A stretch of DNA of 64,000 bases from Paracoccus yeei ATCC BAA-599 (GTDB taxonomy: Bacteria; Pseudomonadota; Alphaproteobacteria; Rhodobacterales; Rhodobacteraceae), in NCBI RefSeq assembly GCF_000622145.1, contig NZ_JHWH01000009.1:135796-199795 (forward strand). Reading direction: 5' to 3'. Below are positions 51,654 to 60,918 of the stretch, in pieces. The notes below the pieces were generated by a model. That model did no database searches, was not told the origin of the DNA, and was given only the letters and a program-made list of their open reading frames with translations. Position numbers and translations under genes: made by a program. Every line of letters begins with the position of its first letter. Positions within the stretch are counted from its first letter, which is position 1.

Positions 51654-52496
51654 ATGGCCACGATACCAGGGGGCGCGTTCAGCGACTTCTTGTTCGGGAC
51701 GTCGCTCTCGGACTTCATCGCAGCCGGAGCGGGGCATGATACCGTCATGTCCGGCTCGGGCGACGACATCGTTCACGGCGAGGCGGGCGACGACCTGCTG
51801 AACGGCGGTTCGGGCGACGACCGGCTGTATGGCGGGTCCGGCGACGACCAGCTGCTGGGCGGCACCGGGGACGATGCGCTTTACGGCGGGGAAGGGGACG
51901 ACACCCTGTCCGGCGGTGCGGGCGACGACCTGATGCAGGGCGGCGCGGGCAGCGACCTTCTGGCAGGCGGTGCCGGCGACGACACGCTGGAAGGCGGCGC
52001 GGGCGACGATGCCCTGGCCGGCGGCACCGGCGACGATCTGCTGGACGGCGGTGCGGGCGACGATACACTTTCGGGCGACGTCGGCGACGACACGCTGCTG
52101 GGGGGCGCCGGCGACGACCAGATCCTTGGGGGGCTGGGCGATGATCTTCTGCTGGGCGGCGAAGGCGACGACCTGCTTGAAGGGGGTGCCGGTCGCGATA
52201 CCCTGGACGGCGGCACCGGCGACGACGTCCTTTATGGCGGCGAGGGGGAGGACCTGTTCACCTTCTCGGGCGGCGGCGACGTGGTCATGGACTTTACCGA
52301 CGGCGACATCATCCAGATCTCCTCGCGGCTGGAGGGGGTGACGCTGGGCTCGGCCGAGGAAGTGGCCGATTTCGCCGTCGACCTTGGCGACGCCGGCACG
52401 CTGATCGACTTCGGCCAGGGCGACAGCGTCCTGCTGCACGGCGTGTCCTATGACGACGTGACCGCGGACCCGGGCCGCTTCTTCACCGTGGTCTGA
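51654..52496 (+). CDS. RTX calcium-binding secreted protein (280 aa)
   Basis: ATG 51654 follows GAAAGGGG at 5 bases. An upstream TTG at 51627 is not needed. From residue ~35 to ~200 the product is almost entirely calcium-binding nonapeptide repeats (GGAGDDxLx). It then has a C-terminal segment, VVMDFTDGDIIQI ... VTADPGRFFTVV, resembling the end of the divergent RTX protein. There is no Sec signal, and type I export is expected. A strong terminator lies immediately after the stop. Confidence 0.82.
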   Translation: MATIPGGAFSDFLFGTSLSDFIAAGAGHDTVMSGSGDDIVHGEAGDDLLNGGSGDDRLYGGSGDDQLLGGTGDDALYGGEGDDTLSGGAGDDLMQGGAGSDLLAGGAGDDTLEGGAGDDALAGGTGDDLLDGGAGDDTLSGDVGDDTLLGGAGDDQILGGLGDDLLLGGEGDDLLEGGAGRDTLDGGTGDDVLYGGEGEDLFTFSGGGDVVMDFTDGDIIQISSRLEGVTLGSAEEVADFAVDLGDAGTLIDFGQGDSVLLHGVSYDDVTADPGRFFTVV

Positions 52497-52503
52497 TGCG
52501 GAC

Positions 52504-52534
52504 GGTCCGGGCGCCCTCCGTGCCCGGACCTTTC
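52504..52534 (+). terminator. Terminator after the 280-aa RTX gene
   Basis: GGTCCGGGC (52504-52512) pairs perfectly with GCCCGGACC (52522-52530), a 9-base stem and 9-base loop, followed by TTTCCTTTCC. It starts 8 bases after the RTX stop and could terminate or attenuate before the glycosyltransferase operon at 52566. Confidence 0.7.
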
Positions 52535-52565
52535 CTTTCCATCCCTTCGTCCAAGGTGCCAGGGC

Positions 52566-54536
52566 ATGAACATCCCTCTTGACCGAACGCTGCGCGCGCC
52601 GGTTCCGCGCTTGCCCGCCCGCCTTGACGAGGCGATGGCGGTCGCGTTGGGCCCGTCGCTGAGCGCGATCTTTTTCGACCGGCCCGGGGGACGGCGCGAA
52701 AGGATGCAGGCGGAACAGGACGGCGAGCCCGTCCCGCGCCCCTTTATCGCGGCGGAACTGGGCCTGAGGTCGGGGGGCACGCGGCATGTGCTGTTCGTTC
52801 CGCAGGGGCTCGAAGCCGTGCTGACGCGCCACCTGCTGTTGCGCCTGAACGACTTGCCGGCCGCCGAGATCGACCCCGGCTGGCTGCAGGCGCCGCAAGG
52901 CGATCTCGCGACGCTGGCCGCGCAGCTTTCGGCGCCGGGCCTGTGCCGGCTGCTGCGGATGATGCTGACCACCGGAGCCTCGCTTTTCGCGGCCGAGGCA
53001 CAGGCGGGGCTTGCCGAGGCCGCCTTGCATCTGATGGACCTCTGCAACATTCCGGCCCTTGCCCCCATCGCGAAAACGCAGGTCGCGGGGCGGGCGCTGG
53101 TCAGCTATGTCGCGCCCGGTCTTGCCGGCCTGCGCGGCCCCGGCAATGCCGTGACGATCCAGGACGGTCGCCCGGTCCCGTTCAAGGATTTCGATTGCCT
53201 GTTCGAAGGGACGCTGCTGCATGTGCTGCTGCCGCGCGGTCTTGCCCCCGCGCAGATCGTGGCTTTCGCCGATGCGCCGCTTCGGCTGGGCGCGGGAGGC
53301 GGATCGCTGCGCCACCAGCCGGCCGCGGCCTGGCTGCGGGACCGTGGAAAGGACTGCCGCGACTGGCTGTCAACGCGCGTCGGGACCGACGTGGTCGCCA
53401 CGGGGCGCCGTCCTGCCAGCGGGCTGACCGAACCCCGCATCGCGATCCGGCATCTGTCGGCGCTGCCTTCGGGACTGCTTCATGCCCTGGTGCTCACGGA
53501 CCCGTCACGCCTGATCCGCAAGGTGATCCTTGAGCGGCAGGGTCGGCAGGCCGCGCTGACGCCGGCGCATGGGGTCGACGGGACAACGATCCTGGCAGGC
53601 CTTGCCGATCTGCCGGGCGAGATGCGGGCCCGCGACACCTGCCGCATTCGCGTGCTGTACCGTTCCGGTCATCTGCGCAATCTGGCGGAGGCGCCGGTCG
53701 CGGCCTACGACGGCAGCATCCCCCCAGGTTTCGAGGACGCCTGGGCGCTTGGCGCCGATGTCCTGCCGCCGCTGGCCCGGGCCCGGGCCGGCTTTCGCCG
53801 CACAACGCCGCCGTCCGTCGCGCAGTATTTCGGCCCCGTGCAGAAATGCGGGCTGCAGATCGTGACTGCAATCGGCGAATCGGCCGACATGATCCGGGCG
53901 CGCGCCGCCATGATCCTGGCCGAGGGGAAGGGCGCGCCGGTCGAGGTGATCTGCACCATGACCGACGGACCGCTGGCGGCAGGCGCGCGTCATGCGCTGG
54001 CCCAGACCGCGGCGATCTATGGCATCCCGCATCGGCTGGTGCTGCTACCCGGCGTCGCCAGCGTGGCCGAGCGGTTGCGTATTGCCCTGGCCGAAGCGCA
54101 AGAGGTTCCGACGCTGCTGCTGGGCGCCGATGTCCTGCCCGAGGGCCGGGGCTGGCTGCCCTTCTGGCTGCGGCGCCTGCGCCAGCCAGAGGCCCTGGCC
54201 CCCGCCTTGCTGGCAAGCGACGGCTCGATTGCCGCGACGCAAGAGGGTGAGGATCCCCGCCGTGGATTGCCGGCCACGGATCTGCCCGCCTCGGGCCGGC
54301 CGGTCCGCCGACCGCTGGTCGACTGTCTGGCGCTTGGGCCTGCGGGAATCGCGCGGCTGCTGAAGGCCGCGCCGCACCCCGATCCGGCGCTCTGGATCGC
54401 CTCGGCCCTGAGCGGCAGCGCCCGGACCGAAACGCGCCGACCGTTTCGCAGGTTCGGCCCTGGACCGGCGCCCGGCGCCTTTACCACCGCCTTGGCCGAG
54501 GCGGGGTTTGCCTTGATGGAAAGGGATCGCGCATGA
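52566..54536 (+). CDS. Uncharacterised 656-aa protein with a C-terminal glycosyltransferase-like region
   Basis: The N-terminal ~400 residues are not recognised. The C-terminal ~200 residues show a GT-A-like pattern, ILGVPTLLLGADVLPEGRGW then ALLASDGSI. It aligns by eye with the 718-aa protein two genes downstream (VLLWQPSALPATPGW, then LVYEDGSI), so the two share this domain. There is no signal peptide. It is first in a chain of coupled genes, overlapping the next by 4 bases. Confidence 0.65.
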   Translation: MNIPLDRTLRAPVPRLPARLDEAMAVALGPSLSAIFFDRPGGRRERMQAEQDGEPVPRPFIAAELGLRSGGTRHVLFVPQGLEAVLTRHLLLRLNDLPAAEIDPGWLQAPQGDLATLAAQLSAPGLCRLLRMMLTTGASLFAAEAQAGLAEAALHLMDLCNIPALAPIAKTQVAGRALVSYVAPGLAGLRGPGNAVTIQDGRPVPFKDFDCLFEGTLLHVLLPRGLAPAQIVAFADAPLRLGAGGGSLRHQPAAAWLRDRGKDCRDWLSTRVGTDVVATGRRPASGLTEPRIAIRHLSALPSGLLHALVLTDPSRLIRKVILERQGRQAALTPAHGVDGTTILAGLADLPGEMRARDTCRIRVLYRSGHLRNLAEAPVAAYDGSIPPGFEDAWALGADVLPPLARARAGFRRTTPPSVAQYFGPVQKCGLQIVTAIGESADMIRARAAMILAEGKGAPVEVICTMTDGPLAAGARHALAQTAAIYGIPHRLVLLPGVASVAERLRIALAEAQEVPTLLLGADVLPEGRGWLPFWLRRLRQPEALAPALLASDGSIAATQEGEDPRRGLPATDLPASGRPVRRPLVDCLALGPAGIARLLKAAPHPDPALWIASALSGSARTETRRPFRRFGPGPAPGAFTTALAEAGFALMERDRA

Positions 54537-55774
54537 CCCTTCAGGTGCTGCACATCGTTCATGACCACCCCGCCTATACAAGCGGCGGAACGGAAATCCT
54601 GGCCCATGACCTGACCCGCGCGCTGGATGCGACCCCGGGGGTGCGGACGCGATTGCTGGCCGCGACCACCGCGCTGCAGCGCCCGAGCGACGCGCCGGGA
54701 GCCTTGGGCCTGGAGGGCGGGGATCACCTGCTGCGCACCGGGCGCTATGACCGCTTTTCCATGCTGCGGCAGGATGGCACCGAATGGGTCGCCTCGATGG
54801 GGCGGCTGTTGGGCCATGTCCGCCCCGACGTGGTGCATTTGCACGGGCTGGACCGGATCGGGGCCGAGGTGCTGGCGGTGCTGCGACGCCTCGCGCCCCG
54901 GGCGCGCATCGTATTGACCTTGCACGATTACCAGATCCTGTGTCCGAACGACGGGTTGATGCTGACGGTCCCCGAAGGTGCGCGCTGCCGAAATCCCGGG
55001 CAGGACCGCTGCCGGCGCTGTTACCCGGACATGCCCGCCGCAGCGCATCTGCTGCGCAAGGCGCATCTGACGGCGCTGCTTTCGCTGGTCGATGTCTTCA
55101 TCGCGCCGTCGCGCTTTCTGGCGGAACGCTTTGTCGATTGGGGGCTCGACGCGGGCCGGATCACCGTCCTGCCCAACCAGGTTCAGCCTGCGCCCCACCC
55201 GCAGCGCGGTCCGCGTGCAAATCCCGACCGCTTCGCCTATTTCGGCAATATCGCCACGCACAAGGGCGTGCTGCCCCTGATGGCCGCGACCCGCCTTGCG
55301 GGAGAGGCGCTTACGCTGGACCTGCACGGCGGGCTGGGCCACGCCGAGGCCGGGTTTCGCCGCGAGTTCGCCGAGGCGCTTGCAGCGACCCCCAACGCTG
55401 CCCACCATGGCCCCTATAACCGCGCGGATCTGCCGGCGCTGATGGCGCGCGCCGACTGGCTGGTCCTGCCGTCGCTCTGGTGGGAAAACGCCCCGCTGGT
55501 GGTGCTGGAGGCCCGCGCGGCGGGCCTGCCGGTGATCTGCTCGGGCATCGGCGGCATGGCCGAGATGGTGGCGCATGGCACGACCGGCCTGCATGTCCCC
55601 CCGGGCGATCCCCGCGCCCTGGCCGAGGCGATGCGCACCGCCGCCAGCGATCCGACAGCCCATGCGCGCATGGCGGCGGCGCAGCGCAGCCGGCACAGGG
55701 ATGACGCCTATCGCGCCTTTGTCGACGCCCATCTGGACATCTATCGCACCCTCTCACGAAAGGTTTCGGCATGA
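54533..55774 (+). CDS. GT4-family glycosyltransferase (413 aa)
   Basis: A GT-B glycosyltransferase. The N-terminal half opens LQVLHIVHDHPAYTSGGTEI. The donor half has FAYFGNIATHKGV and the acidic nucleotide-sugar signature SLWWENAPLVVLEARA (about residues 320-335). It overlaps both neighbours by 4 bases (ATGA). It is close to the second GT4 at 57924-59204: both have PSRFL, DWGL and WWENAP segments. Confidence 0.86.
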   Translation: MTLQVLHIVHDHPAYTSGGTEILAHDLTRALDATPGVRTRLLAATTALQRPSDAPGALGLEGGDHLLRTGRYDRFSMLRQDGTEWVASMGRLLGHVRPDVVHLHGLDRIGAEVLAVLRRLAPRARIVLTLHDYQILCPNDGLMLTVPEGARCRNPGQDRCRRCYPDMPAAAHLLRKAHLTALLSLVDVFIAPSRFLAERFVDWGLDAGRITVLPNQVQPAPHPQRGPRANPDRFAYFGNIATHKGVLPLMAATRLAGEALTLDLHGGLGHAEAGFRREFAEALAATPNAAHHGPYNRADLPALMARADWLVLPSLWWENAPLVVLEARAAGLPVICSGIGGMAEMVAHGTTGLHVPPGDPRALAEAMRTAASDPTAHARMAAAQRSRHRDDAYRAFVDAHLDIYRTLSRKVSA

Positions 55775-57927
55775 GCCCCGCCGACGGCGCCTTTTTCGCA
55801 GCCCCGCCCGAAGACGCGGTGCTGACCCCCGATCTGGCGATCATCCTGCCCGGCGGGCGGACGCTTCTGGCGCTGTCGCAGCTGGGCAGCGCACTGCCAC
55901 GGCGCGGCTTTTGCGGGGATGCGCCCTGGCGCGCGACCTGCTGGCCCGCACAGGACGGGCGCGCCGGGCTGGCGCTTGTCGAAACGCCGCTGGTCGGGAC
56001 CGGCCGGCTGCGTGGCCCCGGCGGCGACGAACGACAGATCGCCACGCCGCGCGCCGTGGATGTCGCACCGGGACCGCTGGCGGAATTCGTCCGCCGCAGC
56101 GGCCTGAACAGCCGAAAGGTGTTCGAGTTCCTGACCGAGGCGCTGGCCGGGTCCGCGACCGGCGAGACACGCGGCAGCGACCACGAATTCGGGGCCGCCT
56201 TCCTGTCCATGGCGTCGGAGGCCGGCGGCTTTGTCGAAATCCTCGCCTGTCCTGATACGGGCGGTCTTTTCGCCCAGGGCTGGGCGATGGCGCTGGCCCC
56301 AGGTCCCCAGCGGCTGGCCCGCCTGAACGGCCCGCTGGAGCTTTGCAACGCGAATGCCGCCGTCTTTCCACGCGACGACATCCCACCGCCGGGCACGGGG
56401 TTTTGCCTGTTCAGCCTGGACTGGCGCGGGGCCGATCTGGAGACGCTCGACTGCCTGTTCTATGAACAGGACGGCATCCTGAAGCGGCTTGAGGTGGTGC
56501 GCGGCGCGGTCCTCAGGCTGCGTGGCGAGGCCGCGACCGATCATGTCCGCCACATGCTGCCCCGGCTGGATTGCGACGCCGATGCGGCGGGCGTTTTCCG
56601 GCGCATCTGCCGCCCCCGCTATCAGGGTACCGACACCCTGTCGTCGACCCTCCTGCCGGTGGCCGCCGCCTTCGATGCGGTGTTCGAGGCGCCCTTGGGC
56701 GGGCTTCTGGCGATGGGTTGGCTGCTGGACCCGCTGCGGCGGGTCGAACGCGTCATCATCAAAAGCACGACCGGGCTTTATGCGCCTTTGCATGACCGCT
56801 GGAACCCGCTTCCTCGCGCCGACCTGAACGATGGCTTCGCGGCCGATCCCCGCTTTGCGCGCCTGCTCGATCCCGCCGACACCATGCATGGCTTCATCGC
56901 CTTCGCGCCGGGTGGCCCGCGCAAGGGGGACGAGGAATTCTATCTGGAACTGATCCTTGACGATGGCAGCTGCCTGTTCCGCCCGCTGAAGATCACCCGG
57001 CTCGAGGGGCGTGAGTTGTTGCCGCATATCCTTCCGGCCATTCCCCTGCACGATCCGGCGCTTGACCAGATCATCGAGGATGCGCTGGCGCCATTCCTGG
57101 CGCGGCTTCCTCCGCGGCAGCGGAAAAACCGCGCCCCGCAGCGACCGATTCCGCTGTCCACTCAGGCCGGAGAGATCGCGGCCATTGTCCCGCTTGGCAA
57201 GCTTGACCACTTGCAACCGATGATGGCGCTTCTGGCCGGGACACCCGAGGCAGACCGGCTTGATCTGGTGATCGTGATGGCGCGGGCCGCAGCCGCAGGT
57301 GTTCCGACGCGGCTCAAGGATCTTTTCGCCTTCTACGGGCTTCGCGGCAGGCTGCTTCTGGTTCCGGACCAGACCGATTTCTGCACCCGGGTCGAGGCTG
57401 GGCTTGCCCATGCCGCGGGCTCGCGGGTGCTGCTCTGGCAGCCCTCGGCCCTGCCCGCGACGCCTGGCTGGCTCGACCTGCTAGAGGACGAGCTTGCGGG
57501 GCTGGGCACGCCCGGCCTGATCTCGCCCACCTTGGTCTATGAGGATGGGTCCATCCTTTACGGCGGCGAAGGCGCGACCGAGGAAAACAGCACGCCCATG
57601 CTGGGCTATCCGCTGGGGTGGATGATCCGCGGCGCGCCGCGCCCCATGCCCGCCGGCGCGGCCCAGCTTGCCCTGATCGACCGCCAGGCGATGGCTGCGG
57701 CAGGGGGCTTTTCGGGGCAGCTTTATTCCGATGCGATGGTCCACCGCGACCTTGCCCGCCGCTTGCACGACCAGGGCTTCGGCACCTGGGCATCGCGCAG
57801 CGTCGATTTCTGGGCGCTTGAGGACCTTCCCGGCCCCACCGATGCAATCGTTCGCCTGCTGGAAAGGGTTGATTCATCTTTGACGGGCAAGATGGCGTTC
57901 ACCGTCAGCGGAGACCGACTCGGATGA
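55771..57927 (+). CDS. Uncharacterised 718-aa protein with C-terminal GT2-like domain
   Basis: The N-terminal part (~1-420) is unrecognised and rich in beta segments. The C-terminal ~240 residues resemble a GT2 core, with LVIVMARAAAAGVPTRLKDL, SRVLLWQPSALPATPGWLDL and a late GGFSGQLYSDAMVHRDLARR helix region. Shared with the 656-aa protein are the GWL and EDGSI/SDGSI blocks. It is coupled by ATGA overlaps to a GT4 gene on each side. Function not assigned. Confidence 0.65.
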   Translation: MSPADGAFFAAPPEDAVLTPDLAIILPGGRTLLALSQLGSALPRRGFCGDAPWRATCWPAQDGRAGLALVETPLVGTGRLRGPGGDERQIATPRAVDVAPGPLAEFVRRSGLNSRKVFEFLTEALAGSATGETRGSDHEFGAAFLSMASEAGGFVEILACPDTGGLFAQGWAMALAPGPQRLARLNGPLELCNANAAVFPRDDIPPPGTGFCLFSLDWRGADLETLDCLFYEQDGILKRLEVVRGAVLRLRGEAATDHVRHMLPRLDCDADAAGVFRRICRPRYQGTDTLSSTLLPVAAAFDAVFEAPLGGLLAMGWLLDPLRRVERVIIKSTTGLYAPLHDRWNPLPRADLNDGFAADPRFARLLDPADTMHGFIAFAPGGPRKGDEEFYLELILDDGSCLFRPLKITRLEGRELLPHILPAIPLHDPALDQIIEDALAPFLARLPPRQRKNRAPQRPIPLSTQAGEIAAIVPLGKLDHLQPMMALLAGTPEADRLDLVIVMARAAAAGVPTRLKDLFAFYGLRGRLLLVPDQTDFCTRVEAGLAHAAGSRVLLWQPSALPATPGWLDLLEDELAGLGTPGLISPTLVYEDGSILYGGEGATEENSTPMLGYPLGWMIRGAPRPMPAGAAQLALIDRQAMAAAGGFSGQLYSDAMVHRDLARRLHDQGFGTWASRSVDFWALEDLPGPTDAIVRLLERVDSSLTGKMAFTVSGDRLG

Positions 57928-59204
57928 AAGCCCTTGTGCTGAGCCATGCCCACCCGGCCTTTTCCATCGGCGGGGCACAGGTCGCATCCTACAACCTGTT
58001 CCAGGCGATGAAGCGACAGCCGGGCTGGGACGCACACTACATCGCCGGGGTCGGCCCCCCGGTCGCGCGCCATGCCGCGACGCCCCTGATGTCCTTGGGC
58101 CAAGCACCGGATGAAACCCTGTTCTGGACCAATGACTACGACTGGTTCCACCTGGGACTGAACGATACGGGCGCCTTGATCCAGCATTTCGAACGGTTCC
58201 TGGCGGACCTGCGGCCCGATATCGTGAACTTTCATCACGTCATGGGCTTCGGGATCCAGGCGATCCGCGCCACGCGCCGCGCCTTGGGCGACGTGCCGAT
58301 CGTCTATACCCTGCACGAGTTCCTGCCGATCTGCGCCCATCACGGCCAGATGATCAAGGCCAAGAATGGTGCCCTGTGCATGAAGGCCTCAGCCTCGGAC
58401 TGCGGCATGTGCTTTCCCCAGATCGGCGCGGCGAACATGCTGCGCCGGGAACTGTTCATCAAATCCTTCCTTGCCCAGGTCGACGCCTTCGTCTCTCCTT
58501 CGCGCTTCCTGTTGAAGCGCTTTCAGGACTGGGGCCTGCCCCGCGAAAAGCTGGTGATGATCGAGAATGGCCTGGATGGCGGACCGGTCGCCCAGGCGCG
58601 CGCCCTGCCGCCGGGCGGACGGCGCAACCGCTTCGCCTATTTCGGACAGCTCAACCCCTTCAAGGGCATCAAGGTCCTGGTCGAAGCCGTCACCCGCATC
58701 CCCGAGAAGACCTGGGGCGACGGTATCCTCTATATCTTCGGCGGCAACCTGGAGCACCAGCCCGAGGAATTTCAGGCGCAGGTCAAAGAACTGTTCCGCC
58801 TTTCCGGCCGCCGCCTGCGGTTCATGGGGTCGTACAAAAGCGCCGACCTGCCGCATCTGATGCGCGAGGTGGACTGGACGATCGTGCCCTCGACCTGGTG
58901 GGAGAACGCGCCCGTCGTCATTCAGGAGGCGTTTCACCACCGCCGTCCGATCATCGCATCGGACATCGGCGGAATGGCGGAAAAAGTGCGGGATGGCATC
59001 GACGGAATACACTTCCGCGTCTCGAACCCGGAAAGCCTGGCCGAGGCGATGACCCGTGCCATGGACCCGCAGGTCTGGGATCGTCTCCATGCCGGCATCC
59101 GGCCCCCGACGGGCGCGGACGAGGCCGCGCGGCTGCACGCCAGCCTGTTCGAAAAGATCCTCGCCCGGAATGCCAAGGCCGGGCTGGCGGTGCGTCATGG
59201 GTGA
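57924..59204 (+). CDS. GT4-family glycosyltransferase (426 aa)
   Basis: GT-B fold. The N-terminus is ALVLSHAHPAFSIGGAQVAS. The donor region has RFAYFGQLNPFKGIKVLVEA and STWWENAPVVIQEAFHHRR. A CxMCFP-type cysteine pair occurs near residue 155 (CGMCFPQ), matching RCRRCYP in the other GT4. It overlaps the ABC gene by 8 bases, tying glycosyltransferase and exporter expression together. Confidence 0.86.
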   Translation: MKALVLSHAHPAFSIGGAQVASYNLFQAMKRQPGWDAHYIAGVGPPVARHAATPLMSLGQAPDETLFWTNDYDWFHLGLNDTGALIQHFERFLADLRPDIVNFHHVMGFGIQAIRATRRALGDVPIVYTLHEFLPICAHHGQMIKAKNGALCMKASASDCGMCFPQIGAANMLRRELFIKSFLAQVDAFVSPSRFLLKRFQDWGLPREKLVMIENGLDGGPVAQARALPPGGRRNRFAYFGQLNPFKGIKVLVEAVTRIPEKTWGDGILYIFGGNLEHQPEEFQAQVKELFRLSGRRLRFMGSYKSADLPHLMREVDWTIVPSTWWENAPVVIQEAFHHRRPIIASDIGGMAEKVRDGIDGIHFRVSNPESLAEAMTRAMDPQVWDRLHAGIRPPTGADEAARLHASLFEKILARNAKAGLAVRHG

Positions 59205-60918
59205 CGGCGGCCTGGTGCAGGATCCCTGGCGCACGGCCCTGGGCGACCTGGCCAAGGGGGTGGCGGCAGCGGCATGCGTCGGTTTCTTCGTCAACCTGCT
59301 TTACCTGTCGCTGCCGCTTTACCAATCTCAGATCTTCGACCGCGTGATCTCGTCGGGAAACCTCGACACGCTGGTCGCGCTGACGCTGATCGTGGGGTTC
59401 CTGTTCATCTTCCAGTCGATGCTGGACTTCCTGCGGTCCCGCCTGCTGCTGGTCGTCGCAGCCCGGCTTTCAACGGCGCTCGGCCGCCCAGTGTTCGAGG
59501 CAACGATCGAAAACGCGTTGAAGTCGGGGGCAGCCTCGGCCGCGACCGCCATGCGCGACCTGAACGGACTTCGCGGCTTTGTCGCCGGGGGTGCGATCAC
59601 CTTGCCGATGGACATGGCCTTCACGCCGATCCTGCTGACCGTGCTGTTCCTGCTGCATCCGCTCTACGGAACGGTCGGGCTTTGCGGGGCAGGGCTGCTG
59701 ACGCTGATCGCGCTGGCGACCGAGATCCTGGGCCGCCGCCCTGCCGCAAATGCAGTCCAGAAGAACGTCGTGCTGCAAGCCGACACCGCCAGCGCGATCC
59801 GCAATTCCGAAGTCATCGCGGCGATGGGCATGCTGCCCGAACTGTCGCGGCGGTGGCGGCGCGGCCAGGCCATGTCGCTTGACAGCATCGAGGCGGGCGG
59901 AACCACGGCAAAATTCCTTGCCGCGCTGGCACGCGGATCTCGGGTCGGGCTACAGATTGCGGTGATCTGCACCGGGGCCACGCTGGTCATTCGGCAAGAG
60001 GTCAGCCCAGGCACCATCATGGCCGCAGCGGTCATCATCTCGCGCATGCTGTCCCCGTTCGAACATCTGATCGATGGCTGGCGGCAATGGGTCAATGCCT
60101 CGGTCGTGGCGCGGCGGCTGCGCGATCTTCTTCACGAGGGGGCGAGAACCCGCTCGGCCGTGCCGGTTCCGGTCGGTCGGGCAGAGTTGAAAGTCGACCG
60201 GCTCAGCTATGTGCCGCCCGGGCAGGATGCGCCCCTGCTGCGCAACATCAGCTTTTCCATCGCGCCGGGCGAGATGGTGGGCGTGATCGGTCCCTCGGGC
60301 GCCGGAAAATCGACCCTGGCGCGTCTGGTTGTCGGGCTCTGGCGACCGACCACGGGGGGCATCTTCCTTGATGGGCAATCCACCTTCCTGCACGAAAGGG
60401 CCAGTTTTGGTGCCGCCCTGGGCTATCTTCCGCAAGAGCCACTGCTGCTTGACGGAACGGTTCGCGAAAACATCGCGCGGTTCCGCGATGTGCCTATCGA
60501 GGACGTGGTGGCCGCAGCCCGCCAGGCCGGGGTTCACGAAATGATCGGCCGCCTACCCAAGGGCTACGAAACGCCTCTGCTCGATGCCGGAGCGCGCCTT
60601 TCGGGGGGGCAGCGCCAGCGCATCGCCCTGGCGCGCGCCGTTTTCGGTATGCCGAAGCTTCTGGTGTTGGATGAGCCGAACTCATCGCTGGACGCCGATG
60701 GCGAGGCGGCGCTGGTCGAAGCGGTTGAGCATGCCCGCGCCCGCGGAGCGGCCGTGCTGATCGTCGCGCAGCGCATGTCGATCCTGAACAAGGCCGATCG
60801 CTTGCTTTTGCTGCGCGACGGCGCGGTGGCGCAATACGGCGACAAGGCGGAGGTGCTTGCGGCACTGGGCCCCAGCCGACGCAAGCTTGTCCCCGCGGCA
60901 GAGGCGCGCATGTCATGA
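59197..60918 (+). CDS. Type I secretion system permease/ATPase (PrtD-like)
   Basis: A 573-aa exporter half-transporter. Six membrane helices lie in residues 1-300, with no C39 peptidase domain. The ATPase has Walker A GPSGAGKST (about 367-375), signature LSGGQRQRIALARA, and Walker B LLVLDEPNSSLD. The switch-region His is replaced by Gln525 (LIVAQRMS), which deserves notice. ATG 59197 gives the PrtD length. It is coupled to the HlyD gene by ATGA. The likely substrates are the RTX proteins nearby. Confidence 0.88.
   Translation: MGDGGLVQDPWRTALGDLAKGVAAAACVGFFVNLLYLSLPLYQSQIFDRVISSGNLDTLVALTLIVGFLFIFQSMLDFLRSRLLLVVAARLSTALGRPVFEATIENALKSGAASAATAMRDLNGLRGFVAGGAITLPMDMAFTPILLTVLFLLHPLYGTVGLCGAGLLTLIALATEILGRRPAANAVQKNVVLQADTASAIRNSEVIAAMGMLPELSRRWRRGQAMSLDSIEAGGTTAKFLAALARGSRVGLQIAVICTGATLVIRQEVSPGTIMAAAVIISRMLSPFEHLIDGWRQWVNASVVARRLRDLLHEGARTRSAVPVPVGRAELKVDRLSYVPPGQDAPLLRNISFSIAPGEMVGVIGPSGAGKSTLARLVVGLWRPTTGGIFLDGQSTFLHERASFGAALGYLPQEPLLLDGTVRENIARFRDVPIEDVVAAARQAGVHEMIGRLPKGYETPLLDAGARLSGGQRQRIALARAVFGMPKLLVLDEPNSSLDADGEAALVEAVEHARARGAAVLIVAQRMSILNKADRLLLLRDGAVAQYGDKAEVLAALGPSRRKLVPAAEARMS

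Noticed and set aside
51760..52240. Regular tandem repeats in DNA, considered as a CRISPR array or satellite
   Set aside because: The period is 27 bases and in frame. It encodes calcium-binding nonapeptides, with variation at third codon positions.
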